A stretch of 55,192 nt of DNA from Synergistaceae bacterium (GTDB lineage Bacteria; Synergistota; Synergistia; Synergistales; Aminobacteriaceae). The notes beneath the pieces were generated by a model, which was not told where the DNA came from, made no database searches, and saw only the letters and a program-made list of their open reading frames with translations. Made by a program: the position numbers and the translations under genes. Shown here in pieces: positions 43,275 through 52,100 of the stretch; the stretch's first letter is position 1; the number at the start of each line of letters is the position of its first letter. The stretch spans positions 1 to 55,192 of the forward strand of contig JAHDKT010000005.1 in NCBI GenBank assembly GCA_018436725.1. Direction: 5' to 3'.

Positions 43275-44615
43275 CTATCTTCCGCTCATCATTGCAGGCA
43301 GCCAGAGGATGATATCCGGGAAGATCACGCAGAGGAGCAACCCCAGCATGATCAACAGCACAAACGGGATAACCCCCCTGATAATGTCGGTCGTCTCGAT
43401 ATTAAGTTCTTTCGGGGCCACTCCTTTAAGAAAAAAGATGGAGTAGGCGAAAGGCGGGGTGAGAAACGACATTTGGAGGTTGATGCAAATCATGATGGCG
43501 AACCATACCGGGTCGAACCCCACCCTCACGGCGATCGGGGTCACAATGGGCACCAAGAGAAGCACGATGCCGATCCAGTCGATGAACATCCCCAGGATGA
43601 ACGTCACGAACATAATGATGAGGAACACGCCCCATTTTCCTCCCGGAGCCGCCAAAATGATGTTCCCGACGACATCTCCGCATCCGGCCCTCAAAAAAAC
43701 TCCGACGAAAGCGGTCGCCATGGCGATGATGAGATACACCATACCGCTCAGCCGTATCGTATCGATGGCGACGCCTTTTAAAACATCCAGATTGAATCTG
43801 CGGTAGAGAATGGCAAGCACGGTCGCGGCGAAAGCGCCGACCGCGGCGGCTTCGGTAGGCGCGGCGATGCCGAAAAAGATGCTCCCCAAGACGGAGATAA
43901 TCAAGATGACTGGAGGAAGAAGGGAGACGAAGAGCATGGAAAACTTTTGGGAGACCGAGATCCCTCGCACTTCGGATTCAGGGATGGCGGGACCGGCGTC
44001 TTTCTTAAAAAAGCAATACACGACGATATAGGCGCAGTACAACGCGGACAGCAAAAAGCCCGGGAAGAAGGCTCCGAAGAACAGCTTTCCTACGGAAACT
44101 CCGGCGGCCGGGCCGTAGACAACGAGCATGATGCTGGGAGGAATCAAGATTCCAAGAGTACCTCCGGCGCACACGGCGCCGCAGGCCAGAGGCTTGTTAT
44201 ACCCTCTGGTGATCATGGGCCCCAAAGCCAGGAGGGCCAGAGTGGTCACCGACGCGGCGACGACGCCGACGCAGGCCGCGAGAATCGTGCCGATGAGGAT
44301 TGTCGCGATTGTAAGACCGCCGCGCAGTTTTCCGAACCAGACATAAAGAGCTTCAAACAGTTTTTCGGTGATTCCCGATCGTTCAAGCATATTGCCCATG
44401 AAGGCGAAAAGGGGCACGGCCAGCAAGGTGTAGTTGATGAGCTGGTCAAAGATCCGGCCGTAAAAGAGTTCGAGGGTGATTTTGGGGCCGAAGACCAAAG
44501 AGCCGATAGCCAGCCCCATGGTGCCGATTCCCAAGGCAAAAGGGAAACCGGTAAGGACCGCCACGAAGACGCCCCCCAACATGAGTACGGTGATGAATTC
44601 AGGTGTAAACGTCAT
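43275..44615 (-). CDS. TRAP transporter large permease (DctM family)
   Basis: Membrane subunit of 446 residues. It shows LIGTILAACVGVVAASVTTL near residue 105, GGTLGILIPPSIMLVVYG near 150 and MSFLTPPFAYSIFFLKGV near 385, all standard in DctM proteins. Its start overlaps the small-permease stop (ATGA). The binding-protein gene follows after 113 bases. Order Q-M-P differs from the first TRAP operon, so the two are separate systems and not a recent duplication. Confidence 0.92.
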   Translation of the reverse strand: MTFTPEFITVLMLGGVFVAVLTGFPFALGIGTMGLAIGSLVFGPKITLELFYGRIFDQLINYTLLAVPLFAFMGNMLERSGITEKLFEALYVWFGKLRGGLTIATILIGTILAACVGVVAASVTTLALLALGPMITRGYNKPLACGAVCAGGTLGILIPPSIMLVVYGPAAGVSVGKLFFGAFFPGFLLSALYCAYIVVYCFFKKDAGPAIPESEVRGISVSQKFSMLFVSLLPPVILIISVLGSIFFGIAAPTEAAAVGAFAATVLAILYRRFNLDVLKGVAIDTIRLSGMVYLIIAMATAFVGVFLRAGCGDVVGNIILAAPGGKWGVFLIIMFVTFILGMFIDWIGIVLLLVPIVTPIAVRVGFDPVWFAIMICINLQMSFLTPPFAYSIFFLKGVAPKELNIETTDIIRGVIPFVLLIMLGLLLCVIFPDIILWLPAMMSGR

Positions 44616-45118
44616 ATTTCTTCCCCCTTCAGGGCAAAGTAAACATTTCGAATGAACTCAGCCAGACCTTGAAGAAAAAAGAGGAGGAATCCGATGAAAA
44701 CGATAGCCCGTAATGGATAAAGGGGAGGATACACGTAGGTTGCCGCCGATTTTTCGTTAATGGAAATAGAAAACATCATCCATGAATAGGATACATAAAG
44801 CAGAGAACCGATCAGAGGGAAAAACAGAAAGACGGCGCAGATGGAGTCCAGGATCGCTTTGCCCCTTTGCGACAAACGGCAGTAGAACACATCCACCCGC
44901 GTATGGGCCTGCTTGAAAAGAATGTACCCCCATGAAAGGGCGTACATAGCCGCTCCCGACATCATAATAAGTTCATACTCCCACACTGTAGACTCGCGCA
45001 AAAGGTATCGTCTGACGACACCGGAAACTCCGATGAGCATCAAGGCGACTGAAAACCATCGAGTCTGCGTACCAACCCAGTTATTGATGCAATCAATCAT
45101 TTTGAGCAGCTTCCTCAT
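44612..45118 (-). CDS. TRAP transporter small permease (DctQ family)
   Basis: Small membrane subunit of 168 residues with four hydrophobic segments. ESTVWEYELIMMSGAAMYAL shows the family's conserved glutamates ahead of helix 2, and AHTRVDVFYCRLSQRGKAIL is the typical cytoplasmic loop. First gene of the second TRAP operon, with a leader of about 210 bases behind a consensus promoter. Base composition of this operon looks more AT-rich than its surroundings, which may hint at a different origin. Confidence 0.9.
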   Translation of the reverse strand: MRKLLKMIDCINNWVGTQTRWFSVALMLIGVSGVVRRYLLRESTVWEYELIMMSGAAMYALSWGYILFKQAHTRVDVFYCRLSQRGKAILDSICAVFLFFPLIGSLLYVSYSWMMFSISINEKSAATYVYPPLYPLRAIVFIGFLLFFLQGLAEFIRNVYFALKGEEI

Positions 45119-45315
45119 ACACTCTCACTTCCCTTTCACGCGTGCGCTTTTTCTTGCTCGATCCCCTATCGCTTTCCGAGCCAAAGAGAAGATAGTACCC
45201 CGTCCCCATGCCGGGAAAGACCATCGATAGGCTATTGTGCAACAAGCCTTCTTGGAGGGGAACGCCTCCCTCGACATCTTTCCAATAAGCCGTGGGAACT
45301 CGCACCTCCGAGCCG

Positions 45316-45336
45316 CAAACCCAAAAACATTGGGTT
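45316..45336 (-). promoter_or_regulatory. Hairpin or operator near the transcription start of the second TRAP operon
   Basis: An inverted repeat (AACCCA, 8-base spacer, TGGGTT) lies at or just after the expected start point, where a repressor could bind or a 5' stem could form. Confidence 0.45.
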
Positions 45337-45338
45337 GG

Positions 45339-45367
45339 ATTATAGTCTGCTTTAAAAAGGTTGTCAA
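45339..45367 (-). promoter_or_regulatory. Consensus sigma-70 promoter of the second TRAP operon
   Basis: On the minus strand TTGACA (45367-45362) and TATAAT (45344-45339) are exactly 17 bases apart, matching both hexamers fully. It sits in an AT-rich stretch. The gap 45119-45558 holds this promoter and its leader and no convincing gene. Confidence 0.9.
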
Positions 45368-45558
45368 TAATAAATTTTGATATATTTATATTCTTGTAAT
45401 AGTAAATAATATATTCGAAAACTATGCCAATGCGCCACTCTATCACTATACAAAAAAGAGAACTTCGAACCCTTAGGTTCCGAATAATTCTTTGTATAGA
45501 TATGGGGCGCCGCCGCATAAGCAGTGCACCCCCGAAGCCTCTCATCAACAAATGACGT

Positions 45559-46431
45559 TTATTCGTACTCCTTGAGCATGGCGGCGTACTCCTCCTCCAT
45601 GCCCTTCCGCACGTGATAGCAGTGCTCCTCGCCGGGGAACTTCCCGGTACGCACGTCGTCCACGTACTCCTTGAACGCCTTCGTGACGATCTCCGCCACG
45701 TTCGCGTACACCTTGACGAACTTCGGCGTGAACGCCTGGAACATCCCGATCATGTCGCCGCAGATCAAGAGCTGCCCGTCGCACGGACCGCCCGCCCCGA
45801 TCGAGTACACGGGGATGGCGAGCTTCTTCGCCAGAAACTGCGTCAGCTCCGGCGGCACGGCTTCGACGAGCAGCGCGAACGCTCCCGACTCCTCCACCGC
45901 GAGCGCGTCCTCGATGACGTACCGCGCCGACTCGGGGTCCAGACCCTGCGCCTTGAAGCCGCCCAGGGGGCCCGAACTCTGCGGCGTGAGGCCGATATGG
46001 CCGCACACGAGGATTCCCGCGTCCGCGATGGCCCGGATGCGCGACTTGACGCGCACGCCGCCTTCGAGCTTGATGGCGTCCATGTCCGCTTCCTTCAAAA
46101 AGCGCACCGCGTTCGCCACGGCGTCGGCGTCGGAGATCTGGTACGAGCCGAACGGCATGTCGCCCATGACGAAGGTGTTCGGCGCGCCCCGGCGCACGGC
46201 CTTGCAGTGGCTGATGCAGTCCTCCATCGTGACGGGGATGGTCCCCTGGTACCCCAGCGTGATCATGCCCAGCGAGTCGCCGACGAGGATCATGTCCATT
46301 CCGGCGGCCTCCGCGAAGCTCGCCATCGGGAAGTCGTAGGCGGTCACCCACGTCATCTGCTCCCCGTTCTTCTTCATGTTCACCAGATCAAGACGCCCTT
46401 TTTTCTTCGCCACGTCGTTCATCTCCTTCAC
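45559..46431 (-). CDS. panB: 3-methyl-2-oxobutanoate hydroxymethyltransferase
   Basis: Makes ketopantoate from 2-ketoisovalerate and methylenetetrahydrofolate, the first step to pantothenate and CoA. It has 290 residues, slightly long for PanB. Motifs are TAYDFPMASFAEAAG, ILVGDSLGM with the metal aspartate, GDMPFGSYQ, AIKLEGG near 146, and GHIGLTPQSSG. Near the end GAGGPCDGQLLI replaces the more usual GAGPxCDGQ. The start is uncertain: GTG 46431, ATG 46422 and GTG 46413 all lie around AAGGTGAAGGAG, and the last has the best spacing to AAGGAG. No panC or panD is adjacent. Confidence 0.93.
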   Translation of the reverse strand: MKEMNDVAKKKGRLDLVNMKKNGEQMTWVTAYDFPMASFAEAAGMDMILVGDSLGMITLGYQGTIPVTMEDCISHCKAVRRGAPNTFVMGDMPFGSYQISDADAVANAVRFLKEADMDAIKLEGGVRVKSRIRAIADAGILVCGHIGLTPQSSGPLGGFKAQGLDPESARYVIEDALAVEESGAFALLVEAVPPELTQFLAKKLAIPVYSIGAGGPCDGQLLICGDMIGMFQAFTPKFVKVYANVAEIVTKAFKEYVDDVRTGKFPGEEHCYHVRKGMEEEYAAMLKEYE

Positions 46432-46895
46432 CTTGATAGAGTCGGTCGGTTACCCTACGTTCCATTTTCCACCAGAAACACGACAAAAACAAGGCTCGCC
46501 CGATTCACTTCTCCACCAATGCAACAGAAATTTCTTAGAACGCAGAAAAACGACCGGACACACGGCATCTTTCATCTCTATTCAATGTTGTGAATAAAAG
46601 AATTAAGATGGAAACTTGGCATATGATAGGGTATCATTATTGAAATGGAAATCTTCGAATCGGACAAAGAGGAGTTCTTCAAGGGAACGCTTCGTCGTGG
46701 AACATATCGTTTTTACATGGGGGCATTTATGAAAAGAGTCTTCAATCATTTAAAAAAATATAAGCTTTCATCGCTTCTTCTTCCGATGATTGCGGAATGT
46801 GCTCGCTTTCCTCGCGAAACCGGCAGCGATCGTTCTGATCGGAAATTTCCCCGTCTTCTCGACAGTGCTGTTTCAATTTCCGAAGCGGGTTCATC
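46432..46895. promoter_or_regulatory. Intergenic region between divergent panB and DUF1537 kinase genes
   Basis: A gap of 464 bases. An exact dyad ATGATA-GGG-TATCAT at 46623-46637 overlaps a TATGAT hexamer and is a possible regulator site for the acid-sugar operon. A small open frame at 46645-46899 (84 codons) lacks a clear ribosome site and overlaps the next start, so I do not call it a gene. Confidence 0.4.
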
Positions 46896-48113
46896 ATGAA
46901 GTCCTTCGCCGTACTCTGCGACGATCTCACGGGGTCTTCCGTTCAGTCCATCCTGCTGAAGGACAGGGGGCTTCGCGTCCGGCAGATCATCCGCCTCGCC
47001 GACACGCCTCCCTCTCCTCCAGGGGAGGGAGAGGTTCTGGTCGTCAACTGCGACACTCGCCGTCGTCCGTCCAAGGAGGCCGAAGATATTTTACAGAAGA
47101 TAGTGCACACCCTCTCCGCCGACACCGGCATCGCAAAACGAATCGACACCACGCTCAGAGGACATCTCGCGGCCGAAACGGCGGTGCTCCTCGCCGCCCG
47201 TCCGGGCGCCGTCGCCATGGCGGTTCCCGCCTATCCTTCCTCCGGGAGAACGACGGTGGGAGGGTACCAGCTTCTGAACGGTTCGCTGCTGGAGCGGACG
47301 GAGGTCGCCCGAGACCCCTTGTGGCCGGTCTCGACCAGCTTCCTTCCGTCGTATTTCTGCGGATTTTCCGTAGCCATGATCGGCATGGAGATCGTCAGGA
47401 AGGGAGAAAAGGCGACCTCCGCCGAATTGAGCCGCCTGCTTTCCGACGGAGCGCGCATCGTCGTGGCGGACGCCATCACCGAAAACGACATCGAGACGCT
47501 TGCAGCGGCGGCGTTCGCGGTGAAAGAGGAGATTATCCCAGTGGATCCCGGCCCATTCACTGCTGCGCTGCTTTCCCGGAGACTTTCGCGGGGAACGCCG
47601 GAAACCGTTCTGGCCATCATCGGAAGTACTTCCGAAAAGACGCGGAAGCAGCTCGCATGGCTCGACGGAAAGATTCCTGCGAAAGACTTCCGCTTCTCCC
47701 CCTCGGAGCCTCCGGAAGATGCCTTTCTGCGCCTCCGGATCTTTCTGGGAGAGGACCGTCCGCTCCCCTTCCTGACGCTCCGTCCCGAATCCAGCGTCCA
47801 CAAGGGCTTGGAGGAGCGCACAGCCCGCCTCCTAGCCTCGCTGGGGAGAGAGGCTCTGACTATACTCGGAGGGCGTGTTCGGGGTATACTTCTCTCCGGA
47901 GGGGACACCGCCGCCATGTTCTTCGAGGAGACCGGAGCGACCGCGCTTCTTCCGGAAGCGGAGATTCAGCCGCTGATGATGGGCGGCAGGATTCTCGACG
48001 GGGCGTTCGCCGGACTGAAAGTGGTCACCAAAGGGGGCCTGATCGGGGAGGAGGACGCCGTCTACAAGGCGATTCTCTGGTTGCGAACCGTTCCCGACAC
48101 GCCTCGCTCCTAA
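46896..48113 (+). CDS. Four-carbon acid sugar kinase (DUF1537 family)
   Basis: ATP-dependent kinase of 405 residues. The N-terminal substrate domain starts MKSFAVLCDDLTGSSVQSI, carrying the family DDLTG. The C-terminal nucleotide domain has LAIIGSTSEKTRKQL and GILLSGGDTAAMFFE. Members phosphorylate D-threonate, D-erythronate or 3-oxo-tetronates (DtnK, DenK, OtnK). The gene directly downstream is PdxA2-like, which is the known partner of DtnK/DenK: the kinase makes a 4-phosphate and PdxA2 oxidises and decarboxylates it to dihydroxyacetone phosphate. So D-threonate or D-erythronate is the leading substrate. Confidence 0.9.
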   Translation: MKSFAVLCDDLTGSSVQSILLKDRGLRVRQIIRLADTPPSPPGEGEVLVVNCDTRRRPSKEAEDILQKIVHTLSADTGIAKRIDTTLRGHLAAETAVLLAARPGAVAMAVPAYPSSGRTTVGGYQLLNGSLLERTEVARDPLWPVSTSFLPSYFCGFSVAMIGMEIVRKGEKATSAELSRLLSDGARIVVADAITENDIETLAAAAFAVKEEIIPVDPGPFTAALLSRRLSRGTPETVLAIIGSTSEKTRKQLAWLDGKIPAKDFRFSPSEPPEDAFLRLRIFLGEDRPLPFLTLRPESSVHKGLEERTARLLASLGREALTILGGRVRGILLSGGDTAAMFFEETGATALLPEAEIQPLMMGGRILDGAFAGLKVVTKGGLIGEEDAVYKAILWLRTVPDTPRS

Positions 48114-48157
48114 AAACGCGCCCCGGAGATCGAAAGAAGAGGAAAGGGAGTATTTCT

Positions 48158-49162
48158 ATGAAACGTACAGTGATCGCAGTCACCATGGGCGACCCGGCGG
48201 GGGTCGGCCCGGAAATCGCACTCGCGAGCATCGCGGACCCGGAAATCTGGGAGCGGGGGACTCCGCTGCTCGTCGGCGACATGTCCGTCCTCGAGGCGGT
48301 GCGGGAAACGCTTGGCATGAAGATGGAGCTTCGCCGCGTGGATGACCCCGCGGACGCGGAAGGGTTGCCCGAAAGCCTCCCGGTGCTCGACCTGAAGATG
48401 GTTCCCGACCTTTCCGCGCTCCCTGTCGGCAAGGTATCGGCCCTCGGGGGGAAGGCCTCCGTAGCGTACATTCGGAAGTGCGTCGACCTCTGCATGTCGG
48501 GGCAGGCGGCGGGCATCGCCACCACCCCGATCAACAAGGAGTCTCTGAAAGCCGCCAAGGTCCACTACATAGGCCATACGGAAATGCTCGCCGAGATGTC
48601 GGGCGCCCCGAAGAGCTACACGATGTTCATCGTCGACAAGCTCCGCATCCTCTTCCACAGCCGTCATCTCTCGCTGCGGCGGGCCATCGAGACGCTGAAC
48701 ACGGACGACGTGGTCCACTCCATCGAAACGGCGGCGAAGTGCCTCGACTCCATCGGCCTTTCTTCGGGAACGATCGCGCTCGCCGGGCTCAACCCGCACT
48801 CGTCGGACGGAGGGCTCTTCGGCGACGAGGAGGCGCGCGTCCTTACCCCCGCGGTCGAGGAGGCCAAAAAGAGAGGGATCAACGTGGTCGGGCCGGTTCC
48901 GGCGGACAGCGTCTTCTACTTCGGCCTTCAGGGGAGGTACGACGTCGTGGTCTCGCTATATCATGACCAGGGGCACATCGCCTCGAAGACGTACGACTTC
49001 TACCGCACGGTGAGCGTCACCTTCGGACTGCCGTTCATCCGCACGTCGGTCGACCACGGAACCGCCTTCGACATCGCATGGAAGGGGATCGCCAACCCGG
49101 TGAGCATGAAGGAGGCCATGCTGGCCTGCTTCGACATCGCCCCCCGCTACCGTCCGTTCTAG
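48158..49162 (+). CDS. pdxA2: PdxA2-type 4-phospho-threonate/erythronate dehydrogenase
   Basis: NAD-dependent oxidative decarboxylase of 334 residues, in the 4-hydroxythreonine-4-phosphate dehydrogenase family. Motifs are VTMGDPAGVGPEI at the N-terminus, metal histidines in HYIGHTEML, GLNPHSSDGG and SLYHDQGHIASKT, and the final SVDHGTAFDIAWKG. The family also includes PdxA of vitamin B6 synthesis. Pairing with a DUF1537 kinase points to the PdxA2 role in acid-sugar catabolism. The ATG at 48158 follows GAAAGGGAG, 44 bases behind the kinase gene. A long frame running in from upstream is a shadow of the kinase gene. Confidence 0.9.
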   Translation: MKRTVIAVTMGDPAGVGPEIALASIADPEIWERGTPLLVGDMSVLEAVRETLGMKMELRRVDDPADAEGLPESLPVLDLKMVPDLSALPVGKVSALGGKASVAYIRKCVDLCMSGQAAGIATTPINKESLKAAKVHYIGHTEMLAEMSGAPKSYTMFIVDKLRILFHSRHLSLRRAIETLNTDDVVHSIETAAKCLDSIGLSSGTIALAGLNPHSSDGGLFGDEEARVLTPAVEEAKKRGINVVGPVPADSVFYFGLQGRYDVVVSLYHDQGHIASKTYDFYRTVSVTFGLPFIRTSVDHGTAFDIAWKGIANPVSMKEAMLACFDIAPRYRPF

Positions 49163-49177
49163 CCGGGAGCGCGCGGC

Positions 49178-52100
49178 GTGATACCGGATAATCCGAAGAA
49201 GACGAAGGGAGGGGCCTCCGGCTCCTCCCTTCACAATGACGAGGCGCTTGTTCGAGAAGCGGAAATTCTCCTTCTCCGCGGCGAATTTTCGGCGGCAACG
49301 CAGACGATCGAGCATGCGGGGTCCGGTGATTCGTACGCTGTCCGGGCTCTGCTCGCCATTCTCGACGGCCGTCGAAAGGACGCCCTGGTTCTCTTCGAAG
49401 AAGGCCTGAAACGCCTGAGAAAGGAACTGGGCGTCAGAAAAGTCTATTTCAGATGTTTTTCCGCCTTTTTTCACCCTCCGCTTCTTATTTCCTTCGGGGA
49501 CCTGAAAAAGGCGGCGACCTGCGCGGAACTCGGCAGACAGCTCTCGTCTTTCGACAAGACCTACGAACTGATGCTCTGTCTTGCCGATTATCACTCCGGC
49601 AAGGGGAGCGACAAATTCTTCTCTCTCTTCTCGCCCGCTCGCTGCGTCAAGGAGAAGAACAAACAGGGCCTTCTCGTACTCCTCGCGCTCTGTCTCTCCT
49701 GGAGCTCCCCGGAAGCGCTGATCGATCCGGAGTACCGTTCCCTCTTTTTGAACGCCCTCGACGAACTGCGCGAGTCCGGCGACACGTTCCTGCTCTATCG
49801 CGTCGAACTTGCCGAGATGCTCTCGCTTCCGCCGGAGAAGCAAATTCCCGGAAGGAAACTCCCGTTGCGCGACCTCGTCCCCCGTAAGGAGGAGTGGATG
49901 GTGGCGCTCGGGGCGTTGACGACGCTCGGGAAGGGAACCGGCGGAGCGAAAAAGAAGCGGGAGCGGCGCATTCTTTGGGAAGTGGACTGGGATACCGAAG
50001 AGAACGGCACGATCGTCTCCCCGGAATTCATCCCCGTTGAACAGGTGATGCAGCCCTCCGGAAAGTGGAGCAAGGGACGGCAGGTCGCGTTGAAACGCCT
50101 CCAGAGGGAGTTCGTCAAGGAGCCATGGATGACGCGCCAGGATATCGCCGCAGCGGGAGCGGTCGAAGAAGTCGGAGGCTACGACGGCTGGTACTACAAG
50201 CGATGGTTCCAGTTCGACGGCGTGAAAATCTTCTCGGCGCTCGCGGGGCACCCGTACCTCGTCCGGAGCGGCGACGGCAGACCGATGGAGATCGTGCAGG
50301 AGGAGCCGAGGCTTGATCTGTCGAAGACTGTCGGCGGCTACCGCGTCCGTCTCTCTCCACACCCCGGCGAGGGCAAGTACGCCAACGTCTTCCTGGAAGA
50401 GGAATCTCCCTGCCGGATACGGGTGGTCCCCTTCGACGAGAAGCACCGCCGCATCGCGGAGATCCTCGGCAAGGAAGGCCTCTTCGTCCCGGAGCGAGGG
50501 AAGGAGCATATTCTGGAGACTTTGGAATCGCTTGCGGAGACTGTTCCCATAACCTCCGAGATCGAAGGCGTGGAGGGAAGCGCCGTCGCGGTGGAGCCGG
50601 ACTCGCGCATCGTCGTCCAGCTCGCCCCCGGCGAAGAGGGTTTTTTCGTCTCGCTCGCCGTCCGTCCGCTCGGGACGGGCACGCACCTCTGCAGGCCGGG
50701 CGAGGGCGGCAAGACGATGATGGGCCGAAGCGACGGGAAGCGCATCCAGACACTCCGGGATCTCGAGGCCGAGCGCCGCAATCTCGACGAAACGCTGCTG
50801 CTCTGTCCCGCCTTGCGCGAAGGGGAGCAGACGGACGAGAACAGGTGGGAGCTGGACAACCCCGAACTCTGCCTCGAATTTTTGCTCCAGGTCGCCGGAA
50901 TGGGAGAGCGCGTCGTCGTGGAGTGGCCCAAGGGAGGCGCGATGAGCGTCCGCTCCGCCGTCTCCCCAAGCACGGTGAAGCTCTCCGTGGCTGCGGGGCG
51001 CGACTGGTTCGCCCTCTCCGGGGAGATTCGCGTGGACGAACAGACCGTTCTGGGCATCAAAGAGGCGTGCGAGATGCTCGCCGAGAGCAAAGGACGCTTC
51101 CTCCCCCTCGGGAACGGAGAATTTCTCGCGCTCACCGCGGAGCTGCGAAAACGCCTCGAAGAGATCGGCTCGTTCGGCGATTGGCGGGGAAAGGAGCTGC
51201 GCTTCTCCCCCCTCTCGGCGCCGCTCTTCCTGAAACTGGAGAAGGAGACTGAGGGTTTCGGCGGCGACGGCGCGTGGACGAAACAGCTCGCGCTCGTCGA
51301 GGAGGCGGAGTCGATAGCGCCTGCGCTTCCCCCGACGTTCAAGGGCGTCCTGCGCGAATACCAGGCGGAGGGATTCCAGTGGCTCAGCCGCCTCGCGCAC
51401 TGGGGCGCGGGCGCATGCCTCGCGGACGACATGGGGCTCGGCAAGACGATTCAGGTGCTCGCCGTGCTCCTTTCACGTGCGCAGACGGGTCCCTCGCTCG
51501 TGATCGCTCCCGTCTCGGTCTGCCCGAACTGGTTCCAGGAGGCCGCGCGCTTCGCGCCCACTCTGAACTTGAAGGAGTTCCGCTACGGCGACCGGCGGAA
51601 GCTCCTCGAAGACTTGAAGCCGTTCGACGTGGTCGTGACCAGCTACGGGCTGCTCCAGCAGGACGGGGAGATGCTCCACGAGGTGGAGTGGAACACCGTG
51701 GTCCTCGACGAGGCGCAGGCCATCAAGAACGCGGCGACCAAGCGCTCTGCCGCGGCGATGCGCTTGAAGGGGAAGTTCCGGGTCATCACCACCGGCACCC
51801 CGATCGAAAACCATCTCGGCGAGCTGTGGAACCTCTTCCGCTTTCTCAATCCGGGGCTGCTCGGCTCGCTCGACAGCTTCAACCGCCGCTTCGCCACGCC
51901 GATCGTGAAGTACGACGACAAGGGAGCGCGCGCCCGGCTGAAGAAGATCCTCCGCCCCTTCCTGCTCCGCCGCACCAAGGATCAGGTGCTCGACGAGCTG
52001 CCTCCGAAGACGGAGATCACTCTCCGCGTGGATATGAACCCGGAGGAGCGAAGCCTCTACGAGGCGCTCAGGAGGAACGCGCTCGAAAGAATCGAGAAGG

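Noticed and set aside
45450..45490. tRNA-like string (GGTTCGAAG with nearby inverted repeat)
   Set aside because: No acceptor stem or anticodon arm can be drawn around it.
45093..45551. 152-codon minus-strand frame between panB and the second TRAP operon
   Set aside because: It overlaps the dctQ start, crosses a consensus promoter, and has no recognisable domain or ribosome site.
46645..46899. 84-codon plus-strand frame before the DUF1537 kinase
   Set aside because: No convincing ribosome site, overlap with the kinase start, and no motif. A leader region is more likely.
48956..51400. 814-codon minus-strand frame opposite pdxA2 and the SNF2 gene
   Set aside because: Low-complexity composition and no start context. 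The plus-strand genes carry all the motifs.
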